DNA of 64,000 nt from DATARR01 sp044868005 (GCA_044868005.1 JBIOVX010000215.1:38170-102169), one strand, 5' to 3'. Positions 24,700-33,676 are shown, numbered from the stretch's first letter. Program-made: numbers and translations. The notes: generated from the sequence alone by a model not told the origin.

Positions 24700-27546
24700 C
24701 TACGGCCGTGCCGGCAGACCGCTCACCGTGCGCGCCGTGAGGCCCCTCTCCCCCTTCACCTCCACCTCGATCTTCCTCCACCCCTCCAACGACGCCGTCT
24801 CCTTGGGATAGAAACCCACAGTGTACTGGCTGCGCAGCTCCGAGAGGATCTGCCGGTAGACGCCGGTCAGGTCCTGCTGCGCCTGGATGAAGTAGACCTG
24901 CCCTCCCCCGGCCTCGGCGAGCTTCCTGAACTTGACCGCGGAGGGCTCGCTGAGGAAGCCGCCGTCCTCGCCCCGCTCCGCCCGCGGATTGGCGACGATG
25001 AGGTAGATGGGGATGCCGCTCTCGCGGGCGGCGGCGAGGCAGCCCGAGAAGGAGAAGCGCTCCCCCTCGTCGATGCCGTCCGAGTAGACGACGAGCGCCT
25101 TGCGGCCGGAGATGCCGCGGAGCTGCGCCAACGAGAAGCCGACCGCGTCCCACAGCGCGGTGCCGCCGTCCGCCGTGAGGGCGCGCAGCGCGAAGGTGAC
25201 GGCGCCGAGATCGCGCGTCACCCCCTTGACCAGCCGCGGCTGGGTGTCGAAGTCGATGAGCATCGCGCGGTCGCGGCTGGTGAGGCCGTCGCCGAGCAGC
25301 GCGGCCACCGCCGTGCGCACGTCCGGCAGCTTGAGGAACATGCTCGCCGAGGAATCGATGGCGAGCGCCAGCGTCAACGGCAGCTCGCCGGCGTTCTCGA
25401 AGGCGGCGATCTCCTGCTCGCGGCCGTCCTGGCGCACCCGGAAGGCCTCCTTCGGCAGCCCGGGCACCGGCCGGCCGGAAGAGTCCGTCACCACCACGGC
25501 GAGCTCGATCAGCCGCACGTCGATGCGGTCCGCGATGTCCGACGCGTTCAAGGCTACGGCGTCCTCGGCCGTGGAGCCGTCGTCCAGGCGGGCGGCGACC
25601 CGCAGGTAGCCGACCGGCTGGCCGCGCGGCACCGTCACCCGGTGGCGGAAAGGCGGCGTGTAGACGGTGCCCGCCAGCTCGTCGTTCCAGAAGAACTCGA
25701 CGCGCTCGACGCGCTTGCCGGCGGGCGGGCGCACGTCCGCCTCCACCTCCACCGGACCGGCTCCCTTCCTTACCGCCGGCTCGACGATGCGCACCTGGAA
25801 GCCCTCGTCCGGATCGTTGATGCGCACCGCGTCGCGCGCCAGCTCCTTGCCGTCCGCGTCGTAAGCCACGGCCTGCAGCACCTGGGGCTTGATGCGGCGC
25901 CCGAGATCCACCTCGGCCTCGCAGGGGAGCTGCTCGCAGGCTCCGGCGTGCCGTTCGCCGAGCCTCACCTCGACGCGGGCGATGCGCTCGCCGCCGCCGT
26001 TGACCCGCAGGCGGACTTTGCCGGCGAGGGCGTTGCCGGGCGGCGGCACGAGCCGCAAGGCGGGCCGGCTGACGGAGATCGCGTCCGCCGCCGCCGGCGC
26101 CGCGAGCGTCACCACCTGGCCGCCCCAAGGCTCGCCGCCGAGCGGCTCGACGATCACCGCCACCTCTTCCTCCTCGTCCGCCATCGGGACGGACACGCGG
26201 TAGACCCCGGCCTCGGCGCCAGCGAGGTCGGCCGCGGTGAGGACGCGGTGCGAGGCCGTGCCGTGCGGGCCGGCGATGGTCAGGCGGACGGGATTCGGAA
26301 CGTCCGGAGATTCCAGGCGGAGATCCAGCATGCCGGCCTCGATGCGCGCCGAGATCTCGAGACCGCCGCCGTCCTCCTCGCCATCGAGCAGCCGGCGGGC
26401 CCGCGCCACGGCGACCCCTTCGGGAATGCCGGCGACGTCCCAGCGGCGTGCTCGTACGGTGAGATCGGAGCGCTGCGTCCGCACCTCGACGGCGTGCGCA
26501 TGGCCGTCGACTTGCCGCGGCGCCTCATAGCGCAGAGAGAACCGCGAGCGCAGGCGGGCGAGAGCGGGGGCCAGATTCTGCGCCTGCGAGACCACTTCCC
26601 CGCCCGTGGACTCCGCCAGCCAGAGCAGAGGCTCGCCGGGCGACAGCAGCGCGGGGAGCGACGGCTGAATCTCGGTGGGAGCCTCCGGCTTCTTGCGGCC
26701 CAGGGTGATCGTGCCGCCGATCGGCACCTGGGGCGTGGGACGGTTGCGGAAGCGCCGCAGGTCCGGCAGGCCTTCATCGCCCACGGGCAGCGGCAGCGCC
26801 GTCCAGCCCAGCGCCGCGGCCGTGCGCGCGGTTTCCAGCGCCACCTTCTCCAAGGCACCTTCAGTGGACTCCAACCCGTAGAATTTCGCCGGATCGGTGT
26901 CGAAGCCGTCGCTCACCAGCAGCAGGGCGCGCGGTCCGCCGCCCTCCTGGGCCACCAGCCACTCGGCCAGCGCGTCCTGCTGGCGGCGCACCAGCCGCGC
27001 CTCCTCCTCGGCGGCTCCCTCGGCGCGGTCCGCCAGGTCCTCTCCCTCCTCTCCCTTGGCGTCGCGGAAGCGCTGGCGCAGGACGCGCACGTCGTCGCGC
27101 CCCTCGCCGGAGAGCCACAGCTTGGAGAGGGCCTCGTCGATCGCCTGCACGTTGCGGCTGGCCGGCAGCACCACCCGCGGCTGGGGCTCGGCCACGATCA
27201 CCTCGACGGTGCCCAAAGCCGCCAGCTCCCGCGCCCGCTCGGCGAGCGAGCCGGCGGCGGCGCGCAAGGTCCGCGAGCTGCTGAGCACGCGGTCCACGTA
27301 GATGGCGATCCGCCACGGCCGGGCAAGCGGCGCGAGCTCGGAGACCGGGCGCGGCTCGCCGTCCTCGACCACCGTGAGGTCCCCGGCCTGCACGACGCGG
27401 GGAACCTCCCCCTTGGGATCGAGGATCTGGACGGCGAGCTCGACGCGAGCCGGCGGCGGCGCTTGGACCGCGGCCGGCGGTGGGGCCGCGGGAGGGCTCT
27501 GCGCGGCGAGGAGGACGGCGAGGACGAGGGCCGGTACGTCGAGCAC
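24700..27546 (-). CDS. Exported VWFA-related protein of the acidobacterial type
   Basis: A 948-residue protein. A hydrophobic leader (LDVPALVLAVLLAA) and a proline-rich linker precede the N-terminal part, which resembles a degenerate VWA region (RPWRIAIYVDRVLSSSRTL ... ALLLVSDGFDTDPAKF). The middle has beta-sandwich-like segments. The C-terminal VWA domain (about 690-900) has MIDAS motif LALAIDSSASM, the T in TADGGTALWDAV and D in VVYSDGIDEGERF, so metal-dependent ligand binding is likely. The ending RSQYTVGFYPKE is typical of the VWFA-related acidobacterial family. It starts with GTG at 27546, 4 bases after the TetR stop, and precedes the ACP/KAS pair. Ligand unknown. Confidence 0.87.
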   Translation of the reverse strand: MLDVPALVLAVLLAAQSPPAAPPPAAVQAPPPARVELAVQILDPKGEVPRVVQAGDLTVVEDGEPRPVSELAPLARPWRIAIYVDRVLSSSRTLRAAAGSLAERARELAALGTVEVIVAEPQPRVVLPASRNVQAIDEALSKLWLSGEGRDDVRVLRQRFRDAKGEEGEDLADRAEGAAEEEARLVRRQQDALAEWLVAQEGGGPRALLLVSDGFDTDPAKFYGLESTEGALEKVALETARTAAALGWTALPLPVGDEGLPDLRRFRNRPTPQVPIGGTITLGRKKPEAPTEIQPSLPALLSPGEPLLWLAESTGGEVVSQAQNLAPALARLRSRFSLRYEAPRQVDGHAHAVEVRTQRSDLTVRARRWDVAGIPEGVAVARARRLLDGEEDGGGLEISARIEAGMLDLRLESPDVPNPVRLTIAGPHGTASHRVLTAADLAGAEAGVYRVSVPMADEEEEVAVIVEPLGGEPWGGQVVTLAAPAAADAISVSRPALRLVPPPGNALAGKVRLRVNGGGERIARVEVRLGERHAGACEQLPCEAEVDLGRRIKPQVLQAVAYDADGKELARDAVRINDPDEGFQVRIVEPAVRKGAGPVEVEADVRPPAGKRVERVEFFWNDELAGTVYTPPFRHRVTVPRGQPVGYLRVAARLDDGSTAEDAVALNASDIADRIDVRLIELAVVVTDSSGRPVPGLPKEAFRVRQDGREQEIAAFENAGELPLTLALAIDSSASMFLKLPDVRTAVAALLGDGLTSRDRAMLIDFDTQPRLVKGVTRDLGAVTFALRALTADGGTALWDAVGFSLAQLRGISGRKALVVYSDGIDEGERFSFSGCLAAARESGIPIYLIVANPRAERGEDGGFLSEPSAVKFRKLAEAGGGQVYFIQAQQDLTGVYRQILSELRSQYTVGFYPKETASLEGWRKIEVEVKGERGLTARTVSGLPARP

Positions 27547-27550
27547 GGCC

Positions 27551-28282
27551 CTATTCTACGGTCTGCGCCGGCAAAGCCGCCGCCGGCACCGGCTCCGACC
27601 GCAGATCCGATACCATCGTCAGCAGCTCCTTGAGGAACGGCCGCAGCAGCGGGAACTGGAAGAGCGAGATCAGCCGCAGGACCAGCTTCACCGAGCGCTC
27701 CATCACGCGGTAGCTCTTGGCGCACCCCGGCGAGCTGTCGTGAATCCAGTAGAGGATGACGCCGGCCTGGTAGAGCCACAGGATATTGGGCAGCTCGGCG
27801 ACCAGCTCGGGCGTCAGGCGGGTGTCCGAACCGTTGACCACTTCGGCGAAGATCTCCGTGGCCTGGCGGCGCACCGGCAGCGACTCGGCGCTGAAGGGAT
27901 TGAGCGGGCTGAGCGGATTCGCCGCCGTCTTGAAGAGCACGCCCGCGAACTGGTGGTACGGTGCGATGGTGTCGAGCTTGGTCCGCATCACCCCCAGCAG
28001 GCGCTCGCGCAGGCCGCGCTCGCGGTCGAGCACCTCGCGGCTGGCGGCCACGTGCTCCTCATGCGTGCGGGCGTAGAACGCCTGGATCAGGTGCTCCTTG
28101 GACTTGAAGTAATAGTAGGCGTTCCCCACCGCGACCCCCGCCGCCTCGGCGATGGCCCGCATGGTGGTCTCCTCGTAGCCACGCTCGCGGAAGAGGTCGA
28201 GCGCGGTTTCGAGGATGTGGGCGCGGGTGCCCTCCCCCTTGCTTCTCTTCTTCGGCTCCACCGTGGCAGCGAGGTCTTCCAT
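27551..28282 (-). CDS. TetR-family regulator, probably of lipid metabolism
   Basis: A 243-residue repressor-type protein. N-terminal helix-turn-helix is about residues 18-65 (THAHILETALDLFRERGYEETTMRAIAEAAGVAVGNAYYYF region). A long ligand-binding helical domain follows, with hydrophobic segments such as LVLRLISLFQFPLLRPFLKELL. ATG at 28282 has AGGAG at a 5-base spacing. The first gene of a run with the VWA protein, ACP and KAS II, it probably responds to an acyl ligand. A 16-bp perfect palindrome and a near-copy flank its promoter (see 28311-28377), consistent with autorepression. No dedicated ligand can be named. Confidence 0.92.
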   Translation of the reverse strand: MEDLAATVEPKKRSKGEGTRAHILETALDLFRERGYEETTMRAIAEAAGVAVGNAYYYFKSKEHLIQAFYARTHEEHVAASREVLDRERGLRERLLGVMRTKLDTIAPYHQFAGVLFKTAANPLSPLNPFSAESLPVRRQATEIFAEVVNGSDTRLTPELVAELPNILWLYQAGVILYWIHDSSPGCAKSYRVMERSVKLVLRLISLFQFPLLRPFLKELLTMVSDLRSEPVPAAALPAQTVE

Positions 28283-28310
28283 GCAGTCTCCTGGAGAGGA
28301 GCGCGCTTGA

Positions 28311-28326
28311 TTTGAACGCGTTCAAA
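28311..28326. promoter_or_regulatory. Operator 1 of the TetR regulator, downstream of the -10
   Basis: TTTGAACGCGTTCAAA is a perfect 16-bp palindrome lying 28 bases before the TetR start codon, just after the -10 box and so over the expected transcription start. Occupancy would block initiation. Confidence 0.75.
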
Positions 28327-28329
28327 GAG

Positions 28330-28357
28330 AGGATACCCGTCCTGACACGGATGTCAA
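28330..28357 (-). promoter_or_regulatory. Promoter of the TetR/VWA/ACP/KAS operon
   Basis: On the minus strand, TTGACA (bases 28352-28357) and TATCCT (28330-28335) are separated by 16 bases. The -35 is consensus and the -10 matches four of six. It is bracketed by the two TGAACGCGTTCA palindromes. Confidence 0.7.
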
Positions 28358-28361
28358 GGAG

Positions 28362-28377
28362 TTTTGAACGCGTTCAG
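28362..28377. promoter_or_regulatory. Operator 2 of the TetR regulator, upstream of the -35
   Basis: TTTTGAACGCGTTCAG repeats the 12-bp perfect core TGAACGCGTTCA of operator 1, with centres 52 bases apart (about five helical turns). It overlaps the citrate synthase stop codon. Such spacing suits cooperative binding on one DNA face. Confidence 0.7.
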
Positions 28378-29513
28378 TTTGCCCGTTCCGAGAGGGGAAT
28401 CCACCGCCGTCCCCGCTCGCCCACATACTCCGACTGCGGCCGGATGAGCCGGCCCGTGGCGAGTTGCTCGAGGCAGTGCGCGGTCCAGCCCGCGACGCGG
28501 CCGATCGCGAAAGTAGGCGTGAACAGCCCGGTGGGCAGGTCGAGGCCGTGCAGCAGGAGGGCGGTGTAGAACTCGACGTTGGTGTCGAGCCGGCGGTCGG
28601 GCTTGCGCTCGCGCAGCAGCCGCAGGGCGGTGGCTTCCACGGAGCGGGCGAGGTCGTAGAGCCGCCGGTCCCCGCCCTCCTGATAGAAGCGCTCCGCCGC
28701 CTGGCCCAGGACGTCCGCTCGCGGATCGCGCACGCGGTAGACGCGGTGGCCGAAGCCCATCAGGCGCTCGCCGCGCTCCAGCTTCTCGCGCAGCACCGCC
28801 TCCGCCCGCTCCGGCGTGCCGATCTCGAAGACCATGTCCAGGGCCGGTCCCGGCGCGCCGCCGTGGAGAGGCCCTTTCAGCGCCCCCACCGCGCCGGTCA
28901 CCGCCGAGATCAGGTCGGAATGGGTCGAGATGATCACCCGGGCGGTGAAGGTGGAGGCGTTGAGGCCGTGATCGGAGACGGTGTTGAGATAGGTCTCGAG
29001 TCCCCGCGCCCGCTCCGGCGCCGGCTCTTCGCCGGTGAGGAGATGGAGAAAGCTCGCCGCGTGGCCGAGATCCTCCCGCGGCTCGACGGGCGGGGCGCCC
29101 TGGAGGAAACGCCAATAGGCGGCGGCAATGGTGGGGAACGCGGCGACGAGCGTCACCGCGTCCTCTCGCGGCTCCCCTTCGGCGCCCGTCGACACGCTGA
29201 GCGCCGCCGCCCCCATGCGCAGGGCGTCCATCACCGGCAGGCGGCGGTCCGCCGCGGCGCGCAGCAGGTCGACGACCGCACCCGGCAACTCCCGCCGGGA
29301 AGCGAGGCGGCGCCGCAGCTCCGCCAGCTCGCCGGCGCCCGGCAGCTCGCCGGTCCACAGGAGATGGACCATCTCTTCGAAGCTGGCCCGCGGCGCGATC
29401 TCCTCCACCGGAAAGCCGGCGAGAAGCAGCTCGCCCGCCTCCCCATCCACGCTGCTCAAGCGGGTCGTGGCCGCCACGACCCCTTCCAGACCCCGGTTGT
29501 CCACAGCGCTCAT
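28374..29513 (-). CDS. gltA: Citrate synthase
   Basis: Condenses oxaloacetate and acetyl-CoA into citrate at the entry to the TCA cycle. Active-site motifs are present in order: SDHGLNASTFTARV, GPLHGGAPG, MGFGHRVYRVRDPRA with the catalytic His, and FYTALLLHGLDLPTGLFTPTF; RPQSEYVG lies near the end. The length of 379 residues fits the short (Gram-positive/archaeal-like) type, and 2-methylcitrate synthase activity cannot be excluded. ATG at 29513 follows GAAGAGGTG. The stop codon lies inside the second TetR operator, so a regulator bound there would sit at the very end of this gene. Confidence 0.93.
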   Translation of the reverse strand: MSAVDNRGLEGVVAATTRLSSVDGEAGELLLAGFPVEEIAPRASFEEMVHLLWTGELPGAGELAELRRRLASRRELPGAVVDLLRAAADRRLPVMDALRMGAAALSVSTGAEGEPREDAVTLVAAFPTIAAAYWRFLQGAPPVEPREDLGHAASFLHLLTGEEPAPERARGLETYLNTVSDHGLNASTFTARVIISTHSDLISAVTGAVGALKGPLHGGAPGPALDMVFEIGTPERAEAVLREKLERGERLMGFGHRVYRVRDPRADVLGQAAERFYQEGGDRRLYDLARSVEATALRLLRERKPDRRLDTNVEFYTALLLHGLDLPTGLFTPTFAIGRVAGWTAHCLEQLATGRLIRPQSEYVGERGRRWIPLSERAN

Positions 29514-29568
29514 CGCACCTCTTCCTTTCTGTCCCCCGCGCCGCCATCTTATAGGGTCTTGAAGGACT

Positions 29569-29598
29569 GGCGCCCCCGGGGAAAGCCCCGGGGGCGCC
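29569..29598 (-). terminator. Strong hairpin, probable terminator of the BNR-repeat gene
   Basis: Perfect 13-bp stem GGCGCCCCCGGGG / CCCCGGGGGCGCC with a 4-base loop, 21 bases after the stop of the gene ending at 29619. The T tract after it on the minus strand is weak (GTCCTTC), so termination may be inefficient or factor-assisted. Confidence 0.6.
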
Positions 29599-29618
29599 GA
29601 AGGAGGGCGACGAGCGGC

Positions 29619-31967
29619 TCAGTCGTCGCCCACGTTCAGCGACCAGGCGCCGCGGCCGAGGGTGCCGGCCACCAGCACGTGGTGCACTGCGTCGTAGTGC
29701 AGGTCCAGGATCGGCACGTTCGGCATGTCCGTCCCGAGGCGCGACCAGACGTCGAACCCGTCGGCCTCGTACGACACGTAGATGCCGTTGAACGTGCTCA
29801 CCACCAGCGCGTCGTTGCTGCTGCGCGGGACGTAGGCGATGGCGCGCAGGGCGATCGGCGCGAAGGATTGGATGTTGCCCGAGACGTCGGTCCAGGTCAG
29901 GCCGCCGTCGAGGGTCTGGAAGACCTGGGTGAGGTTGGTGAGGTAGAACGCGTTGGCGTTGTTCGGGTCGATGACGGTGTCGCGCACCGTCCGGCCCGTG
30001 CCGGTGCCGGGGTAGGTGGCGTTCTGCGTCAGCGGCGCCGGGTGCGCGGCCGTGCGGATGAAGACGCGGTCGCCGGAGCCCACGACCAGCAGGTCGGGGT
30101 TGCCGACCCCGCCGTAGGAAACCGGCTCGATGCCGCTGCCGTTGATCACCACGGTCGAGATGCGCCGGATCGTGTCCCCCTGGTCGAGGGTCTCGTAGGT
30201 GCCGTTGGCACAGCCGAAGATCAGGCGGGTCGGTTGGATGGCGTTGATCTCGACCGGGGTCACGAACTGGCCCGAGCACGGCGGTGCGCCGTCGAGCGGG
30301 GCGAGGTTCGGGAAGACGAACCCCAGCAGATCGTTGGCGTGGTTCCAGAACGTGCGGACGAACGCCTGCAGCCCCTGGGCGCTGTCGTAACGAATCGACT
30401 GACCGGGCGCGAGGGTCTGGTTGTCGACCGCGGTGTCGCCGCCGTCACCGGAGAGCAGCACGAACCACTCCGGCTTGTTCTTCTTGTCCTGGTGCGGGTC
30501 GTCGTTGTCCTGCGTGCCGACGAAGGCGATCTGGGCCAGGGTGTCGTAGGAGTTGTCGTGCACCTCCGTCACCTGCAGGTCGCCGACGATCGAGAACCAG
30601 TTGCCGGCCGCGTTGCCGGGGCTGGTGCGCCTCCAGACGCCGCCGTCGTCGGTCTCGACGAGGTTCCCCGCCGCGTCGAAGGTCATCTCCCGCGAGTCCG
30701 CGTGCGGCGAGCTGTTCGAGGCCGTGCCGATGTGGGTGAGCGGCGTGCACTGGCTCCCCGGGGCCAGCGACGCGTCGCAGCGGAACAGCCGTCCGGAGAA
30801 GTTCTGGGCGCCGATGCTGTTGGGGAAGAACCCCGGCAGGCCCTCCTCGCCGGCGAATGGCTGCCGGTCGCCGCCGATGTAGAGCACGTTGTGGTTCACC
30901 GGGTCCGCCGCCATCGACAGGTGGATCGAGCCCTGCGCGCCGGGATGGATGCCGACGTTGTTGGGGCCGGTCATCGGACGGTCCATGGCGGTCCAGGTCG
31001 TGCCGCCGTCGCCGGAGCGGAAGAGCCCCGACAGGCGTCCGGCGTTGACGAACGCGGCGTAGATGTTGTTGTTTTTGCCGACCACGAACTCGACGTTGCT
31101 CGTCGCGTTCGCCCCGGTGTTGATCAAGAGCGCGTCCATTGCCGCGTTGCTCACCTTCGTCCAGGTGGCCCCGGTGTTGGTGCTGCGGTAGACGCCGTTC
31201 GGCGCGCCGAAGATGACGCTGGTGAAGAGGCGTGCCGGGTTCGCGGCATCGCCCGCCAGGTCATGCGTGACGCCGCCGGGAAGGCCGGTCCCCACGCCGC
31301 CGCTGATCTGGGTGAAGGTGGTGCCGCCGTCGGTGCTGCGCCAGATGCCGATATTGCCGAAGGTGAAGGCGTCCGCGGTGTCGACGGAGATGACGATGGT
31401 GTTGCCGCGCGGGGCCACCCCGGAGATGTCCTTGCCCAGCAGGATGCCGCTGCCGGTGACGTTCGTCCAGGTGCTACCCGCATTCGTGGTCTTGTACAGC
31501 CCGACCCGGTTGCCGCCCAGGCGGCCGAACGAGCTGTATTTGCCGACGCCGGCCCACAGCGTGCCATATGTCGCATCGGTGGGATCGAGCTCCATCGCGC
31601 CGATCGCGGAGGTGGCCTGCGAGTCGGTGAGCGGCAGCCAGTTCGGGGTGGGTGATTGAGCGTTTGTCGTCTTCCAGACGCCGCCGTTGACGGAGCCGAT
31701 GTAGAGGATCTGGGGATCGGTGGGATGCGCGACGACGGTGTGGATGGCTCCCACGATCGAATTGTTCGGGGAAGCGTTCTCGGACTGGCCGTCCACCGCC
31801 GGGCCGGGGCCCTGCGGGTTCCACTTCTTGCCCGGGTCGATCGGGGGTTGGCCGTAGGCGGCGATGGGCAGCGCCAGCGCCACCGTGACAGCGAAGAGAG
31901 CGCACAGCCCGGTGGCCACGCGCAGGTGTCCACACGGGAACTTGAAGCTCCAGCTGCTTCTCAGCAT
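29619..31967 (-). CDS. Exported BNR/sortilin-like beta-propeller protein
   Basis: A 782-residue secreted protein. A signal peptide ends near ALPIAAYGQ. It consists of repeated blades with Asp-box-like motifs STDGGTTF, SGDGGTTW, STNTGATW, TLDGGLTW, each after a hydrophobic strand such as GVYRS or GLFRS. This is the architecture of sialidase/xyloglucanase-like propellers (10-bladed or twin 7-bladed). No catalytic residue set can be confirmed by eye, so binding and not hydrolysis may be its role. ATG at 31967 is preferred (AGGA 9 bases upstream, signal peptide directly after); an ATG 13 codons upstream is alternative. It is divergent from the gene at 32250 across a 282-base gap. Confidence 0.85.
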   Translation of the reverse strand: MLRSSWSFKFPCGHLRVATGLCALFAVTVALALPIAAYGQPPIDPGKKWNPQGPGPAVDGQSENASPNNSIVGAIHTVVAHPTDPQILYIGSVNGGVWKTTNAQSPTPNWLPLTDSQATSAIGAMELDPTDATYGTLWAGVGKYSSFGRLGGNRVGLYKTTNAGSTWTNVTGSGILLGKDISGVAPRGNTIVISVDTADAFTFGNIGIWRSTDGGTTFTQISGGVGTGLPGGVTHDLAGDAANPARLFTSVIFGAPNGVYRSTNTGATWTKVSNAAMDALLINTGANATSNVEFVVGKNNNIYAAFVNAGRLSGLFRSGDGGTTWTAMDRPMTGPNNVGIHPGAQGSIHLSMAADPVNHNVLYIGGDRQPFAGEEGLPGFFPNSIGAQNFSGRLFRCDASLAPGSQCTPLTHIGTASNSSPHADSREMTFDAAGNLVETDDGGVWRRTSPGNAAGNWFSIVGDLQVTEVHDNSYDTLAQIAFVGTQDNDDPHQDKKNKPEWFVLLSGDGGDTAVDNQTLAPGQSIRYDSAQGLQAFVRTFWNHANDLLGFVFPNLAPLDGAPPCSGQFVTPVEINAIQPTRLIFGCANGTYETLDQGDTIRRISTVVINGSGIEPVSYGGVGNPDLLVVGSGDRVFIRTAAHPAPLTQNATYPGTGTGRTVRDTVIDPNNANAFYLTNLTQVFQTLDGGLTWTDVSGNIQSFAPIALRAIAYVPRSSNDALVVSTFNGIYVSYEADGFDVWSRLGTDMPNVPILDLHYDAVHHVLVAGTLGRGAWSLNVGDD

Positions 31968-32249
31968 GTGCCGTGTCCTTTCTATGCATGATGCCCACAC
32001 GGGCATCGTCCGTCGAAAGGCAACGGCGACTGTCGAACGCGGCGCGACGCTGGCGATTCCGAAGCTCCCGATCAGCCCCTCGGGCGTACGCCACTCGAGA
32101 CGGGTGCAGGAGCTTCTCCGGGCTCCAAGGAGAGATCACTCCCTCGCGGGACGCGTCCATCCTTGAAGCTGATCGTCGAAAAGACTATCATGAGCGTAGC
32201 GACGGCGACAACGCAGCGGCCTGGCCAAGTCTGGAAGCAAGGAGTCCAC
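31968..32249. other. Divergent intergenic region with a short perfect hairpin
   Basis: The 282 bases between two divergent exported-protein genes. GATGCCC-ACAC-GGGCATC (31990-32007) is a perfect 7-bp inverted repeat 22 bases upstream of the minus-strand ATG, so it lies in that leader or operator. AAGGAG precedes the plus-strand gene. I matched no known riboswitch and found no convincing promoter pair. Confidence 0.5.
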
Positions 32250-33299
32250 ATGAACCAAACCAAGCGGTGGCCCCTCCGGCCAAGCTGGGGATGGTGTATC
32301 CCTTCAGCCTCCCTTCCGTCCCTCCTCGCGATCCTTCTCCTCGCCGGCGTTGCGCTCGGGCAGCCGCGGCCGTTGCAGGCGGCGGTCCCTGATAGCGGCA
32401 TCGCCTTGCTGGAGGGAGTGGTGATCGCTCCTCAACACGGCTTCGCGTACCTGATGCGTCCCGGCGGCGGCATCGACGCCGTGGACCTCGCCAGCGGCGC
32501 GGTGCGGTGGCGCAGCAAGAGCGCGGCCAAGCCCCTCGCCCTCGCCGGCGACCGGCTTGTCGCGCAGGCGGACAGCCGCGGCGCCAACGCCCTGAAGCTC
32601 GTCGTCCTCGACGCACGCAGCGGCGCGGCCCGCGATTCCGTACGCATCCCTCTCCCTGCCGGCATCGCCGCGACCGTGATCGATACTCCCGGCGCCTCCT
32701 TCCGGGTGCGGGCCGACAGCGCCGGCGCCTCCAAGCTCGTCGTGTACTGGCAGGCCACGAAGGCGGCGGGCGCGGAGCCGTTGCAGGGCTACCTTCCTGC
32801 CGAGACTGCTGTCAAATCGCTGGCGCCCAAGGTCGTCATCGGCCAGGCGGAGGTTGACCTGGCGGCGTCTCTGAAAGCGAAACCCTCGCAAGCGGGTCCT
32901 GCCGAAGAGTCGGCCGCCATGGCACGGGCAGCCCTGCAGGAGCTGCGGACGCCCGCCGTCGCGGCCGAGGGGCGGCAGTTGCTCTCCGCGGACGGACGGC
33001 ACGTCCTGATCACCGAGCCGATGGACGCGGCTGAGCCCACGCTCTATCGGCATCGGTGGACCGTGTACGAGCGCGAGAGCGGCGCCCGGCTCGGCTCGGT
33101 GTCGTCGCTGGTCTCCGCGGCGCCGTTCCTGGTCGTCGGCACGGCTCTCTATTACCAGGAGCCGGCCCACGGCACCGTTCAGAAGGGCCGGTTCGTCGAG
33201 GCTCCGGCCGCCTTGCGCGCGGTGAATCTGCAGACCGGCGCCGAGATGTGGAAGTCGGCGGTCCTCGAAACGTCCTTCCGCGGCCCGTTCCCTCCCTAA
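32250..33299 (+). CDS. Exported propeller-like protein, function unknown
   Basis: A 349-residue protein with a signal peptide (SLPSLLAILLLAGVALG). The mature part has PQQ-like beta-propeller features: GIDAVDLASGAVRWRSKSAAKPLALAGDRLVAQ, LKLVVLDARSGAARDSVRI and, at the end, LRAVNLQTGAEMWKSAV. These are A-V-D-x-x-T/S-G-x-x-x-W blade signatures, here only a few and not a full ring of seven or eight. ATG at 32250 has AAGGAG 6 bases upstream. It ends near a bidirectional hairpin shared with the toxin-antitoxin operon. No catalytic residues are visible; ligand binding is a guess. Confidence 0.75.
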   Translation: MNQTKRWPLRPSWGWCIPSASLPSLLAILLLAGVALGQPRPLQAAVPDSGIALLEGVVIAPQHGFAYLMRPGGGIDAVDLASGAVRWRSKSAAKPLALAGDRLVAQADSRGANALKLVVLDARSGAARDSVRIPLPAGIAATVIDTPGASFRVRADSAGASKLVVYWQATKAAGAEPLQGYLPAETAVKSLAPKVVIGQAEVDLAASLKAKPSQAGPAEESAAMARAALQELRTPAVAAEGRQLLSADGRHVLITEPMDAAEPTLYRHRWTVYERESGARLGSVSSLVSAAPFLVVGTALYYQEPAHGTVQKGRFVEAPAALRAVNLQTGAEMWKSAVLETSFRGPFPP

Positions 33300-33322
33300 A
33301 CCACGGATAGCATGAAGCTCAA

Positions 33323-33351
33323 GGGGATGCCTCCCTCGTAGAGGCATCCCC
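33323..33351. terminator. Bidirectional hairpin between convergent genes
   Basis: Perfect 11-bp stem GGGGATGCCTC / GAGGCATCCCC with loop CCTCGTA, between the stops at 33299 (plus) and 33365 (minus). The short spacing suits a terminator serving both directions; the T run is weak on both sides. Confidence 0.65.
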
Positions 33352-33364
33352 CCTCAGTATGTCC

Positions 33365-33676
33365 TCAATCTAGATCCTCGAACTGCCTCAATCGCACGGC
33401 CTTATCGCCGAAGTGTGCGACGATTTCGAGCTCACCGCCCATGGCCTCGATGTAAGACCGAAGCGTACTGACGTACATGTCGGTCTGGCGTTCGACCTTG
33501 GATACCCAGGCCTGGTTGACGTCAAGATTCTTGGCGATCTGCTGCTGCGTAAGCTCGCGTGCTCGACGCACCTCCGCCAGTGCCATGTCGGCAAGATCCC
33601 GGGCCACGTCCGCCTCAATACGCTCGCGGCGATCGGGCGGAACCTTGGCATAAAGATCGCGCCACTTCTTAGCCAT
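33365..33676 (-). CDS. XRE-family antitoxin
   Basis: A 103-residue DNA-binding antitoxin. The helix-turn-helix is about residues 35-75 (LTQQQIAKNLDVNQAWVSKVERQTDMYVSTLRSYIEAMGG), the pattern seen in HigA-like antitoxins. The N terminus (KVPPDRRERIEADVARDL) is the dimer/toxin-binding stretch. Its ATG lies inside the toxin gene, overlapping by 8 bases, with GAGGAGG 6 bases upstream, so antitoxin translation should be efficient. It likely represses the operon promoter together with the toxin. Confidence 0.9.
   Translation of the reverse strand: MAKKWRDLYAKVPPDRRERIEADVARDLADMALAEVRRARELTQQQIAKNLDVNQAWVSKVERQTDMYVSTLRSYIEAMGGELEIVAHFGDKAVRLRQFEDLD

Noticed and set aside
28464..31655. Long plus-strand open frame across citrate synthase and the BNR-repeat gene
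   Set aside because: It crosses two convincing minus-strand genes and shows no domain; an antisense shadow.
31968..32249. Riboswitch upstream of the BNR-repeat gene
   Set aside because: Only a short hairpin (GATGCCC-ACAC-GGGCATC) is clear; the remaining sequence does not match GEMM, SAM or cobalamin patterns that I know.
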